The notes under the pieces are model-generated. The model was not told the origin of the DNA. It saw only the letters and a list, made by a program, of their open reading frames with translations, and ran no database searches. Positions 33,239 through 40,729 of a stretch of 50,430 bases of DNA are shown here, one piece after another. The stretch spans positions 1 to 50,430 of the forward strand of contig NZ_LGKG01000161.1 of NCBI RefSeq assembly GCF_001294335.1. Reading direction: 5' to 3'. This DNA comes from Streptomyces chattanoogensis (lineage in GTDB: Bacteria; Actinomycetota; Actinomycetes; Streptomycetales; Streptomycetaceae). The stretch's first letter is position 1. Each line of letters starts with the position of its first letter. Made by a program: the position numbers and the translations under genes.

Positions 33239-34666
33239 ATGGGGCAACAACAGCCCGGCACCGGGCAACGGCAGCACATCGGTACGGATCTGGCCTGGGC
33301 GGTGCTCGGCGGCGACCCGGCCCTCACGGAGCGCATCGCGTACGGCGGGCCGCCCGGTCTGCTGCCGGCCCGGCTGCCGGTCATGGCGCTCGCCCGTTCC
33401 ACCGTCGCCGTCTGCGCCCTCGCCGCGGCGGAGCTGGCGGCCGAGCGCGACGGCGGCCCGGTGCGTGCCGTACGGGTCGACGACGGCGCGGTGGCCACCG
33501 CGTTCGTCAGCGAACGGCAGCTGCGGATCGACGGCCGGGCACCCTCGTCGTTCGCACCGCTCTCCCGCTTCTGGCGCACCGCCGACGGCCGGCTGCGCAC
33601 CCACGCCAACTACCCGCACCACCGCGCCCGGTTGCTGGGTGCGCTGGACCTTCCGGAGAACGCCGGTGCGGCGGAGGCCGAGGCCGTCCTCGCCGGGCGC
33701 CGGGCCGAGGAGATCCAGGAGACGGTCTACGCGGCGGGCGGGCTGGCGGTCGCCGCCCGCACCCCCGAGGAGTGGGACGCCCACCCCCAGGGCGCCGCGG
33801 TGGCCGCGCACCCCCTGCTGACCCTGGACACCCTCGCCACCGGCGCGCCGCCCCGCCCGCTGCCGCCGCTCGCCGGCAACCCCACGCTCCCCGCCGCCGG
33901 GCTGCGGGTACTGGACCTCACCCGGGTGCTCGCCGGGCCGGTCGCCACCCGTACCCTCGCCCTGCTCGGCGCGGACGTGCTGCGGATCGACGCCCCGCAG
34001 CTGCCGGAGAGTCAGGACGCCCACAGCGACACCGGGTTCGGCAAGCGCTCCGCCTCCCTCGACCTGGGGTCCCGCTCCGGACGGGCGGCCTTCGAGGAGC
34101 TGCTGACCGGCGCCGACGTCGTGGTGACCGGCTACCGCCCCGGCGCCCTGGACCGCTTCGGTCTCACCCCCGAGGCCCTGGTGGCCCGCCGCCCGGGACT
34201 GGTCGTCGCCCGTGTCTCCGCCTGGGGCGACGACGGCCCCTGGGGCGGCCGCCGGGGATTCGACAGCCTGGTACAGGTGGCCACCGGGATCGCCGCCGCC
34301 GAGGCGGACCGGGAGGGCAACCCGGGCGTGCTGCCCGCACAGGCGCTGGACCACGGCACGGGGTACCTGCTGGCGGCGGCGGTGCTGCGGGCGCTGACCG
34401 AGCGGGCGCGGACGGGCGGCGCGGGCGTGGCGACGCTGGCACTGGCCCGTACGGCCCGGTGGCTGGTGCACGGCCTGGGCGGAGAGACGAGGGGCGAGGC
34501 GGACACGGACGGCGAGGGCTACGACGCCGGGCGGTATCTGCGCGACACCGACAGCCCCGTGGGGCGGCTGCGGTACGCCCTGCCGCCGGTCTCGTTCGAC
34601 GGCGGTCCGGCCACCTGGACGACGCCGCCGGGGCGCTGCGGAACGGATGCACCGGTGTGGCGGTGA
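33239..34666 (+). CDS. Class III CoA transferase, CaiB/BaiF family (475 aa)
   Basis: The C-terminal half carries the CaiB pattern: LRVLDLTRVLAGPVATRTLALLGADVLRI, TGFGKRSASLDLGSRSGRAAFEELL, ADVVVTGYRPGALDRFGLTPEAL and GFDSLVQVATGIA, where the Asp in the last motif is the candidate catalytic residue. The N-terminal half is a diverged copy of the fold, as in other Streptomyces members of this length. The expected reaction is transfer of CoA between carboxylic acids; substrates are unknown. ATG 33239 has no convincing binding site. A leaderless transcript controlled by the palindrome just upstream is possible. Confidence 0.85.
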   Translation: MGQQQPGTGQRQHIGTDLAWAVLGGDPALTERIAYGGPPGLLPARLPVMALARSTVAVCALAAAELAAERDGGPVRAVRVDDGAVATAFVSERQLRIDGRAPSSFAPLSRFWRTADGRLRTHANYPHHRARLLGALDLPENAGAAEAEAVLAGRRAEEIQETVYAAGGLAVAARTPEEWDAHPQGAAVAAHPLLTLDTLATGAPPRPLPPLAGNPTLPAAGLRVLDLTRVLAGPVATRTLALLGADVLRIDAPQLPESQDAHSDTGFGKRSASLDLGSRSGRAAFEELLTGADVVVTGYRPGALDRFGLTPEALVARRPGLVVARVSAWGDDGPWGGRRGFDSLVQVATGIAAAEADREGNPGVLPAQALDHGTGYLLAAAVLRALTERARTGGAGVATLALARTARWLVHGLGGETRGEADTDGEGYDAGRYLRDTDSPVGRLRYALPPVSFDGGPATWTTPPGRCGTDAPVWR

Positions 34667-34717
34667 ACGGGAAGGGGGGAAGTGGCCCGCCCCGGTGCCC
34701 CTCCGTACGATCTCCCG

Positions 34718-35695
34718 ATGACGTCGAACGATCACTACCTCGCCCGCGGCCCCCGGGTCGGCATCCGCCCCTTCGCCGCCGCCGACCGCGACGCCTTCAC
34801 CGCACTGGCGCGGGAGAGCACCGAGCTGCACCGCCCCTGGCTGTTCCCGCCCGCCACCGACGCCGACTACGACGGATACCTGGCGAAGCTTCAGGAGCCG
34901 CTGCGCGAGGGCTTCTTGATCTGCGAGCACGGCGCCGGCGAGCACGGCGGCGAACGGATCGCGGGCTATGTGACGATCAACAACATCGTGCACGGCGCCT
35001 TCCGCTGCGGCGCCATCGGCTACGGCGCCTTCGCGCACGCCGCCGGGCGCGGGCTGATGAGCGAGGGCCTGCGGCTCGTCCTGGACCATGCCTTCGGGGT
35101 GCTGGGCCTGCACCGGCTGGAGGTCAACATCCAGCCCGCCAACGCCGCCTCCCTCGCCCTGGTCCGGCGCGCCGGCTTCCGGTACGAGGGCTACTCCCCG
35201 GACTTCCTCTTCATCGACGGCGCCTGGCGCGACCACGAACGCTGGGCGATCACCCACGACGCGGCCGAGAAGCCCGTCCTCGGCCGTACGGTGCCCGTCT
35301 TCCGGATCTTCGACACCGCCAAGGCCCATGAGTTCTACGTCGGCTACCTCGGCTGCACCGTCGACTGGGAGCACCGCTTCGAGCCCGGGATGCCGCTGTA
35401 CACCCAGGTGTCGCGCGGTGCCCTCGTACTGCATCTGTCGGAGCACCACGGCGATGCGACGCCCGGCTCCACCGTCTACACGGAGCTGACCGGAGTGCGC
35501 GAGCTGCACGCCGAGCTGGCCGCCAAGGACTATCCGTATCTGCGGCCCGGCCTGGAAGAGGACGAGATCGGCACCTCGCTCACGCTCACCGACCCGTTCG
35601 GCAACCGGCTGCGCTTCAACGAGCCGCCAGGTGCGGGGGCAAAGGACACGAAGGGCACAGCGGTGGACGGCGGCGCTACCGCGCCTTGCGGTTGA
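34718..35695 (+). CDS. GNAT acetyltransferase - VOC (glyoxalase) fusion (325 aa)
   Basis: Residues about 10-180 are a RimJ/RimL-like GNAT N-acetyltransferase (RGPRVGIRPFAAADRDAF, GRGLMSEGLRLVLDHAF, LHRLEVNIQPANAASLALVRRAGFRYEG). Residues about 190-310 are a VOC/bleomycin-resistance-type domain (TVPVFRIFDTAKAHEFYVGYLG, QVSRGALVLHLSEHHGDATPG, LTDPFGNRLRFNEPP). The two are usually separate proteins. ATG 34718 was chosen because TACGAT (34706-34711) is placed exactly for a leaderless transcript. A GTG at 34682 behind AAGGGGGGAA is the alternative. The last 20 bases overlap the convergent DUF6204 gene. It may modify and sequester an amine-bearing toxin; this is inference. Confidence 0.85.
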   Translation: MTSNDHYLARGPRVGIRPFAAADRDAFTALARESTELHRPWLFPPATDADYDGYLAKLQEPLREGFLICEHGAGEHGGERIAGYVTINNIVHGAFRCGAIGYGAFAHAAGRGLMSEGLRLVLDHAFGVLGLHRLEVNIQPANAASLALVRRAGFRYEGYSPDFLFIDGAWRDHERWAITHDAAEKPVLGRTVPVFRIFDTAKAHEFYVGYLGCTVDWEHRFEPGMPLYTQVSRGALVLHLSEHHGDATPGSTVYTELTGVRELHAELAAKDYPYLRPGLEEDEIGTSLTLTDPFGNRLRFNEPPGAGAKDTKGTAVDGGATAPCG

Positions 35696-36017
35696 TCTTC
35701 ATCGTGTCCATGTCGGTGGCCGCGGACCGCAGCTCCCGGTAGCCGAGCCCCGCCTCCCTGAGCGCGGTCTCCGCCTTGTCCTCGGCGAGCGCCGCCGCCA
35801 TCTCCTCGCCGTCCGCCGCGTCCGAGACGATGACATAGCGGTAGGTGAAGGAGTGCAGCGCGGTGTCGTACGCCAGCGAGCCCTCGCGGGTGAACTGCAG
35901 CTGCGCCAGCCCGTGGTCGTCCACCTCGGCGAGCAGTTTCGCCCGGGCCTCGGCCGTCAGGCCGTCCCATCTGCCGCGGACGATCACTCGGTAGGTGTGC
36001 TGGGCCGTCGTGGACAT
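35676..36017 (-). CDS. DUF6204 family protein (113 aa)
   Basis: The sequence follows the DUF6204 pattern: YRVIVRGRWDGLTAEARAKLL, LQFTREGSLAYD, FTYRYVIVS, DGEEMAAALAEDKAETALREAGLGYRELRS and the C-terminal TDMDTMKINRK. It is small and cytoplasmic, probably an alpha-beta dimer. The family has no known function. ATG 36017 follows GGAAG; longer in-frame starts run into the heptanucleotide repeats at 36071-36104. Its 3' end overlaps the GNAT-VOC gene by 20 bases. Confidence 0.88.
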   Translation of the reverse strand: MSTTAQHTYRVIVRGRWDGLTAEARAKLLAEVDDHGLAQLQFTREGSLAYDTALHSFTYRYVIVSDAADGEEMAAALAEDKAETALREAGLGYRELRSAATDMDTMKINRKAR

Positions 36018-36070
36018 CAGTGCCGTCTTCCGTTCTGCGAGGTGTGGAGGCATGCGCTCACTGCGCCAGT

Positions 36071-36104
36071 GCGTCATGCGTCATGCGTCATGCGTCATGC
36101 GTCA
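36071..36104. repeat. Heptanucleotide tandem repeat, (GCGTCAT)x4 plus GCGTCA
   Basis: Four exact copies of GCGTCAT and a partial fifth fill 36071-36104. They lie in the 158-base gap between the divergent DUF6204 gene (start 36017) and the arginase-family gene (start 36176). Copy number could vary by slippage and change promoter spacing for either gene. Confidence 0.95.
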
Positions 36105-36175
36105 ACGCCCAGGGTATTTCGACAGATCTTCCGAGACCTCGCCTTTTTCCCGCACACCTGTGTGACGATCACCGT

Positions 36176-37081
36176 ATGCGCCGCACCGTACTCATCGATG
36201 CCCCCTCGAATCTGGGACTGCGCCCGCCCGCGCCCGGCACGGTCCCCGGCTGCTACAAACTCCCCGGCGCGCTGCGGGAACAGGGGCTGCTGCGGCGGCT
36301 CGGCGCGCTGGAGGGCGGTGTGGTGGTGCCGCCGCGCTACGACCTGGGGGAGTGGCAGGAGGGCGACGGCGACTTCAACGCCGGGGCGATCGCCGCGTAC
36401 ACCCGGAAACTGGCCGCCCGCGTCGGGGACCACGTCCGCAGCGGCGACTTCCCGGTGGTGCTCGGCGGGGACTGCAGCATTCTGCTCGGCACGGTCCTCG
36501 GGCTGCGGCGGCTGGGGCGGTACGGTGTCGCCTACCTCGACGGCCACGGCGACTTCCGGCACCCGGGCAATGTGGCGGTGTCCGGCCCCGTCGGGGCCGC
36601 GGCCGGGGAGGGCGTGGCGCAGATCACCGGGCGGGGACAGCCGGATCTCACGGACATCGACGGGCTGCGGCCGTATGTCCGGGACCAGGACGTGTGCGTG
36701 CTGGGCATCCGGGACGAGGACGAGGACCAGGTGGAGCTGACGGGGCTCGGCATCCGCCACACCACGGTCGGCGACATCCGGCGGCACGGCCCGGACACGG
36801 TGGCCCGCGAGGCCCTCACCCACTTCCAGAAGTCCCCGCTCGACGGCTTCTGGATCCACCTCGACGCGGATGTCCTCGACCCGTCCGTCATGCCGGCCGT
36901 CGACAGCCCCGACCCCGGCGGCCTGCTCATCGACGAACTCCACGCCCTTCTGGCCCCCTTGGCGGCCTCACCGCGCTGCGCGGGCATCGACGTCACCATC
37001 TACGACCCGGACCGCGACCCCGAGGGCGACGGCGCCGCGCTGCTCACCGATCTCCTCGCGGGTGTCTTTGCGCAACCCTGA
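36176..37081 (+). CDS. Arginase/agmatinase family protein with Cys in the first metal motif (301 aa)
   Basis: This has the ureohydrolase fold. The metal motifs are LDGHGD (D122, H124, D126) and HLDADVLDP (D230, D232), as in arginases, agmatinases and formimidoylglutamases. The first metal motif reads VLGGDCSILLG, with C100 where nearly all characterised members have His (GGDHS). This probably changes the bridging metal site. ATG 36176 lacks a binding site; GACGAT at 36164-36169 is at leaderless -10 spacing. A longer in-frame start would run through the tandem repeat. Substrate uncertain; a catalytically altered or mono-metal enzyme is possible. Confidence 0.85.
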   Translation: MRRTVLIDAPSNLGLRPPAPGTVPGCYKLPGALREQGLLRRLGALEGGVVVPPRYDLGEWQEGDGDFNAGAIAAYTRKLAARVGDHVRSGDFPVVLGGDCSILLGTVLGLRRLGRYGVAYLDGHGDFRHPGNVAVSGPVGAAAGEGVAQITGRGQPDLTDIDGLRPYVRDQDVCVLGIRDEDEDQVELTGLGIRHTTVGDIRRHGPDTVAREALTHFQKSPLDGFWIHLDADVLDPSVMPAVDSPDPGGLLIDELHALLAPLAASPRCAGIDVTIYDPDRDPEGDGAALLTDLLAGVFAQP

Positions 37082-37187
37082 CCCCACCCACCGCAAGAAG
37101 CCCTGTTCAGAAGGGCGCTGACGAGGTTCCATGGTCAACAGGAGGCCGCCGGAGCCGAGGTGGCCGGTCCAACCCTGCGAGGCAGCC

Positions 37188-39239
37188 GTGGCCACGAGTG
37201 TGCGACGCACCACCCTGTCCCTTCCCGCCGCCCCCGTCGGCCCGGACAACCCGCTCCCGGCCCTGCGCGGCGGCCGCGATCCGCACCGTGTCGAGACCCC
37301 CCAGGACACCGCGCTGCCCGGCGACATGGCGCGCCAGATCGGCTATGAGCCGCTGCGCTCGATCCTGCCCGCCCCGCTGCGCGACGGTTACGGCCGTACC
37401 CGCCGCACCGCCGACGTCGACGCACTGGTCCTCGAGAACGACCGGCTGCGCGCCACCGTTCTGCCCGGTCTCGGCGGCCGGGTGCACTCCCTGCACCACA
37501 AGCCCACCGGCCGCGAACTCCTCTACCGCAACCCGGTGTTGCAACCCGCCGCATTCGCCCTCAACGGTGCCTGGTTCTCCGGCGGCATCGAATGGAACAT
37601 CGGCGCCACGGGCCACACCACCCTGTCCTGCGCCCCGCTGCACGCCGCCCGTGTCCCGGCGCCCGACGGCGGAGAGATGCTCCGGCTGTGGGAATGGGAG
37701 CGGCTGCGGGACCTGCCCTTCCAGGTGGACCTGTGGCTGCCCGAGGGCTCCGATTTCCTCTACGTGGGCGTACGGATCCGCAACCCCCACCACCGCACCG
37801 TGCCGGTCTACTGGTGGTCCAACATCGCGGTCCCGGAAGGCGAACGCACCCGCGTGCTGGCCCCCGCCGACGAGGCCTGGCACTTCGGCTACGAGCGGAC
37901 CCTGCGCCGGGTCCCGGTCCCGGTCGTGCACGGCGTCGACCGGACCTACCCCCTCCGCAGCGAGTTCCCCGCCGACTATTTCTACGAGGTCCCCGACGGC
38001 GCCCGCCGCTGGATCGCCTCCCTGGACGGCGAAGGCCGCGGCCTCGTGCAGACCTCCACCGATACGCTGCGCGGCCGCAAGCTGTTCCTCTGGGGCGCAG
38101 GGCGGGCCGGACGGCGCTGGCAGGAGTGGCTCACCGAGCCGGGGACCGGCGGCTATGCGGAGATCCAGGCGGGTCTGGCCCGTACGCAGCTGGAGCATGT
38201 CCCGCTCGACGCGGGCGGCGAGTTCGCGTGGCTTGAGGCGTACGGGCCGCTGGCCGCGGACGCCGCGACGGTGCACGGCGACGACTGGGGCGCGGCCCGG
38301 GGCGAGGTCGGTGACCGGCTGGAGGCGGCGCTGCCGCGGGCCGCCGTCGATGCCGCGTACGCCGCCTGGCGGCCGTACGCCGACCAGGAACCGAAGGAGA
38401 CGCTGGCCACCGGCTCCGGCTGGGGTGCGCTCGAAGTCGCCCGCGCGGGGCTCGATCTGCCGGGCACACCGTTCGACGCGGCGACCCTCGGCGCCGCCCA
38501 GCGTCCCTGGCTGACCCTGCTCGAGACCGGCGACCTGCCGCCCGACGGGCCCCTCCCCGGCCCGGCGCTGGTCTCCCCGGCCTGGCGCGATCTGCTGGAG
38601 TCGGCGCTGCCGGGCCCGGCCACCGACTACCACCTGGGCCTCGCCCAGTGGCATGCCGGGGACCGTGCCCAGGCCGTCCGCAGTTGGGAGCGGGCGCTGG
38701 CGACCGGCGGCGGCCGGCTGTCGCTGGACGCCCTGCCGCTGTACTGCCTGGCCGTCGCCGAGGCGGAGGCGGGCGATGCGGTACGGGCCGCCGACCGGTA
38801 TGCGGAGGCGTTCGGCTGCGCGGCCCGGTTCGCCGGGACGCTGGCGCCCGAGGGGGCGTCCGCGCGCACCTGGTGGGCGGTGCTGCCCGCGCTGGCCCGG
38901 GAGGCGGTCCCCGCGCTGCTCGCCGTCGGCCGGGCCGACGAGGCGTGCGATCTGCTGGCACATCTGCGCCAGGACGACCTGGCCGACGGCCGGTTCCGGC
39001 TGCTGCTCGCCCAGGTCCTGCTCGCCCAGGACCAACCGGCCGCGGCCCGCGCGGTCTTCGACGCCGGCTTCGAGATCGCCGATCTGCGCGAGGGCGACGA
39101 GACCCTCAGCGACACCTGGTACACCATCGCCGAACGCCTGGTCGCGGGCCCCGGCCCGGTCACGGAAGCGGTCCGCGCCAGGGCCCGCGCCGAGCACCCG
39201 CTGCCCCAGCGGTACGAGTTCCGGATGCGGCCGGTGTGA
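37188..39239 (+). CDS. DUF5107 / tetratricopeptide protein (683 aa)
   Basis: Residues about 20-330 form the DUF5107 domain, a galactose-mutarotase-like beta-sandwich (LENDRLRATVLPGLGGRVHSL, GRELLYRNPVLQPAAFALNGAWFSGGIEWNIG, GHTTLSCAPLHA, VYWWSNIAVPEGERTRVLAP). From about residue 420 the protein is helical with TPR-like repeats (YHLGLAQWHAGDRAQAVRSWERAL, PLYCLAVAEAEAGDAVRAADRYAEAF). There is no signal peptide. The GTG at 37188 was chosen because family members typically begin M-A/T-T-x-(V/L)-RRTTL; an ATG at 37131 behind GAGG is the alternative. It probably binds or senses carbohydrates in the cytoplasm. No linked sugar genes are adjacent. Confidence 0.85.
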   Translation: MATSVRRTTLSLPAAPVGPDNPLPALRGGRDPHRVETPQDTALPGDMARQIGYEPLRSILPAPLRDGYGRTRRTADVDALVLENDRLRATVLPGLGGRVHSLHHKPTGRELLYRNPVLQPAAFALNGAWFSGGIEWNIGATGHTTLSCAPLHAARVPAPDGGEMLRLWEWERLRDLPFQVDLWLPEGSDFLYVGVRIRNPHHRTVPVYWWSNIAVPEGERTRVLAPADEAWHFGYERTLRRVPVPVVHGVDRTYPLRSEFPADYFYEVPDGARRWIASLDGEGRGLVQTSTDTLRGRKLFLWGAGRAGRRWQEWLTEPGTGGYAEIQAGLARTQLEHVPLDAGGEFAWLEAYGPLAADAATVHGDDWGAARGEVGDRLEAALPRAAVDAAYAAWRPYADQEPKETLATGSGWGALEVARAGLDLPGTPFDAATLGAAQRPWLTLLETGDLPPDGPLPGPALVSPAWRDLLESALPGPATDYHLGLAQWHAGDRAQAVRSWERALATGGGRLSLDALPLYCLAVAEAEAGDAVRAADRYAEAFGCAARFAGTLAPEGASARTWWAVLPALAREAVPALLAVGRADEACDLLAHLRQDDLADGRFRLLLAQVLLAQDQPAAARAVFDAGFEIADLREGDETLSDTWYTIAERLVAGPGPVTEAVRARARAEHPLPQRYEFRMRPV

Positions 39240-39321
39240 GGCCACCATGCGGCCGGATTGGGCTCCCCTCACCCCTGGCCCCCCACCCCCGCAACCATTC
39301 CGGGGTGCTCCCGGGCCGGCG

Positions 39322-39357
39322 AACGGCCACCCTCGGCGTTGGCCGGAGGTGGCCGTT
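39322..39357. terminator. Hairpin between DUF5107 gene and small-gene island
   Basis: AACGGCCACC (39322-39331) pairs with GGTGGCCGTT (39348-39357) around a 16-base loop, followed by GGGGG. It lies between the convergent genes ending at 39239 (+) and 39383 (-), so it can end both transcripts. Its left arm AACGGCCACCCTC is identical over 13 bases to the arm of the hairpin at 41829-41864. Confidence 0.7.
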
Positions 39358-39382
39358 GGGGGTACGTCATAAGCGCCAAGCG

Positions 39383-39685
39383 CTACGTCCTCACGGTCGC
39401 GGCCTTGGCCCACGGTCGAGTAGCCCCGCCCTGGTCCGGGTCGGCGGGAGTGTCGTTCACCGATGGGTGGTCAGTGAGGATGGCATCGAAGAACTCGAAC
39501 GCCGACAACCGGAAGCCGGTGTGACCGGTGGCGCCCAGGTGCTTCAGGCACCAGTCCCGGGCCTTGTCGACGGAGGGGGTATCGACACAGGATTCCCAGC
39601 AGATGAGGCACTTTCCCACGTGCCTGAGTCCCACCTTCGGATCGACCCGAAGCGTCCATTCCAGGAACCTGCCCTGCGCCCTCAT
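39383..39685 (-). CDS. DUF7848-like small Cys-containing protein (100 aa)
   Basis: The core reads KCLICWESCVDTPSVDKARDWCLKHLGATGHTGFRLSAFEFF. The C-x2-C, a further Cys and several His residues suggest a small zinc-ribbon-like site, and the pattern matches DUF7848 proteins common in Streptomyces accessory regions. It is last in a run of four overlapping genes; its ATG overlaps the previous stop (ATGA at 39682-39685). No function is known. Codon use is less G+C-rich than in the flanking genes. Confidence 0.78.
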   Translation of the reverse strand: MRAQGRFLEWTLRVDPKVGLRHVGKCLICWESCVDTPSVDKARDWCLKHLGATGHTGFRLSAFEFFDAILTDHPSVNDTPADPDQGGATRPWAKAATVRT

Positions 39686-39924
39686 GACGTGCTCTCCGGA
39701 CGGTCGGGGGCATCACTGCCTGCTTCCCGCACGGCCTCGATACACACGCTGAGACCACGGAGCATCTCGGCCGCCTCGTTCCCGGTCAGCTCATCCACCC
39801 ACGCCGTGCGAGCCTTGAGGTCTTCCCGCACACGATCAAGCTGACGGTACAACTCCCGATACCTGACGTGCCGGTTCCACTCTTCCTCTACGCGGTCGCA
39901 CCACCGCAACCACGCGCCCCTCAT
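39682..39924 (-). CDS. Small helical protein of unknown function (80 aa)
   Basis: The sequence is almost wholly helical and charged: RWCDRVEEEWNRHVRYRELYRQLDRVREDLKARTAWVDEL, then NEAAEMLRGLSVCIEAVREAG. A coiled-coil or helical-bundle protein is likely. ATG 39924 has AAGGAGG seven bases upstream and overlaps the preceding stop (ATGA). A longer in-frame start at 40047 crosses the neighbouring gene and was rejected. No family recognised. Confidence 0.72.
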   Translation of the reverse strand: MRGAWLRWCDRVEEEWNRHVRYRELYRQLDRVREDLKARTAWVDELTGNEAAEMLRGLSVCIEAVREAGSDAPDRPESTS

Positions 39925-40118
39925 TTGCGGGCCTCCTTCGGGTGGGAGTGCTGCCCGAGCTCCACCGTGCACATCGCAGCGCGACCGTGTTCCCCGAGCC
40001 GCCGAGCTTCGGCCCGCTGCTTCACCAACTCCCGGCAGATGTCGCATCCCGGTACGGGTTCAGGGTCCAGGTCCGGGTATGGGTCTGACAGGTGAACGGG
40101 CGGGGTCATGCCGGTCAT
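39921..40118 (-). CDS. Small Cys/His protein of unknown function (65 aa)
   Basis: The sequence has a Pro/Asp-rich N-terminus (TPPVHLSDPYPDLDPEPVPG) followed by CDICRELVKQRAEARRLGEHGRAAMCTVELGQHSHPKEARK. The C-x2-C, a later Cys and clustered His could bind zinc. ATG 40118 shares one base with the stop of the upstream 104-residue gene (TGATG), with GGAGG upstream. The stop overlaps the next gene (ATGA). The start may instead be the second ATG three codons later. Related small proteins accompany XRE/DUF397 pairs in Streptomyces, from memory. Confidence 0.7.
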   Translation of the reverse strand: MTGMTPPVHLSDPYPDLDPEPVPGCDICRELVKQRAEARRLGEHGRAAMCTVELGQHSHPKEARK

Positions 40119-40432
40119 CAGCTCACCACCTCCACACCGTGAATCCAACGCGGCCCGGCGTCGATGCCGTGCACCGCGAGCCACAGAGCCCGCCGCCGCC
40201 CACGCTGCAGCCGCCGCTCCTGGCGCTCCTCCGGCGTCAGGACGTACGGACGGATCAGGGGTGAGTCCTCACCCCGTAGCGGCAACCCCGGTCGTTGGAG
40301 GGGCACTCGGGGGAGTGTGAGCGCCGGAGCGTCCTCACGCCCGACTGCGGGCGGTGCGGCACGGTGGGAGCCCCGGGCCGGTAGTAACAGCCGCAGCAGC
40401 GATTCGAAGATCGTTCGGATAGTGTGGAACAC
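40118..40432 (-). CDS. Small Arg-rich protein, first gene of the four-gene run (104 aa)
   Basis: The start is an amphipathic hydrophobic helix (FHTIRTIFESLLRLLLPARG), followed by a Pro-rich linker (ALTLPRVPLQRPGLPLRG) and a conserved-looking C-terminus: SPLIRPYVLTPEERQERRLQRGRRRALWLAVHGIDAGPRWIHGVEVV. The helix may touch the membrane. The GTG at 40432 follows GGAGG with good spacing. The gene is divergent from the XRE regulator, with a 297-base gap. I recognise the C-terminal pattern as recurrent in Streptomyces islands but know no function. Confidence 0.72.
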   Translation of the reverse strand: MFHTIRTIFESLLRLLLPARGSHRAAPPAVGREDAPALTLPRVPLQRPGLPLRGEDSPLIRPYVLTPEERQERRLQRGRRRALWLAVHGIDAGPRWIHGVEVVS

Positions 40433-40461
40433 GCTTCAACCTCCGAGCGGTTGGGGCCACG

Positions 40462-40495
40462 CCCCCGGACCGTCGCCTCGGTCGCGGGGGTCTTT
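40462..40495 (+). other. Hairpin with T-run in the divergent intergenic region (40433-40729)
   Basis: CCCCCGGACC (40462-40471) pairs with GGTCGCGGGGG (40480-40490), with one bulged base, and TCTTT follows. On the + strand this looks like an intrinsic terminator, yet no + strand gene precedes it. The rest of the 297-base gap holds TTGACG at about 40649-40654, a possible -35, and a TGCATTGCA palindrome just after it, probably part of the XRE promoter. Confidence 0.45.
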
Positions 40496-40729
40496 ACGTG
40501 GCACGTGGTCTTCGGCGGTCGGCGCCTGGCTGCGTCTACCGGCCGCCGTTCTCCCGCCCCATGTAGGGCAGTTGAGCGGGGCGGGGGTGCCAGAATGCTC
40601 CGGCCGCATGCTCCCGTGCAACCTTTCATGCAGTGCTTTTTCAGCTAGTTGACGTGCATTGCAGTCGGCATCGGGTGATGCTTTCATTCAGGACGCGGGA
40701 GTCTTTCACTTCGGTCGTAGGGGGTAGGT

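Noticed and set aside
36071..36104. The heptanucleotide array as a CRISPR-like array
   Set aside because: The units are contiguous with no spacers, and no cas gene is present.
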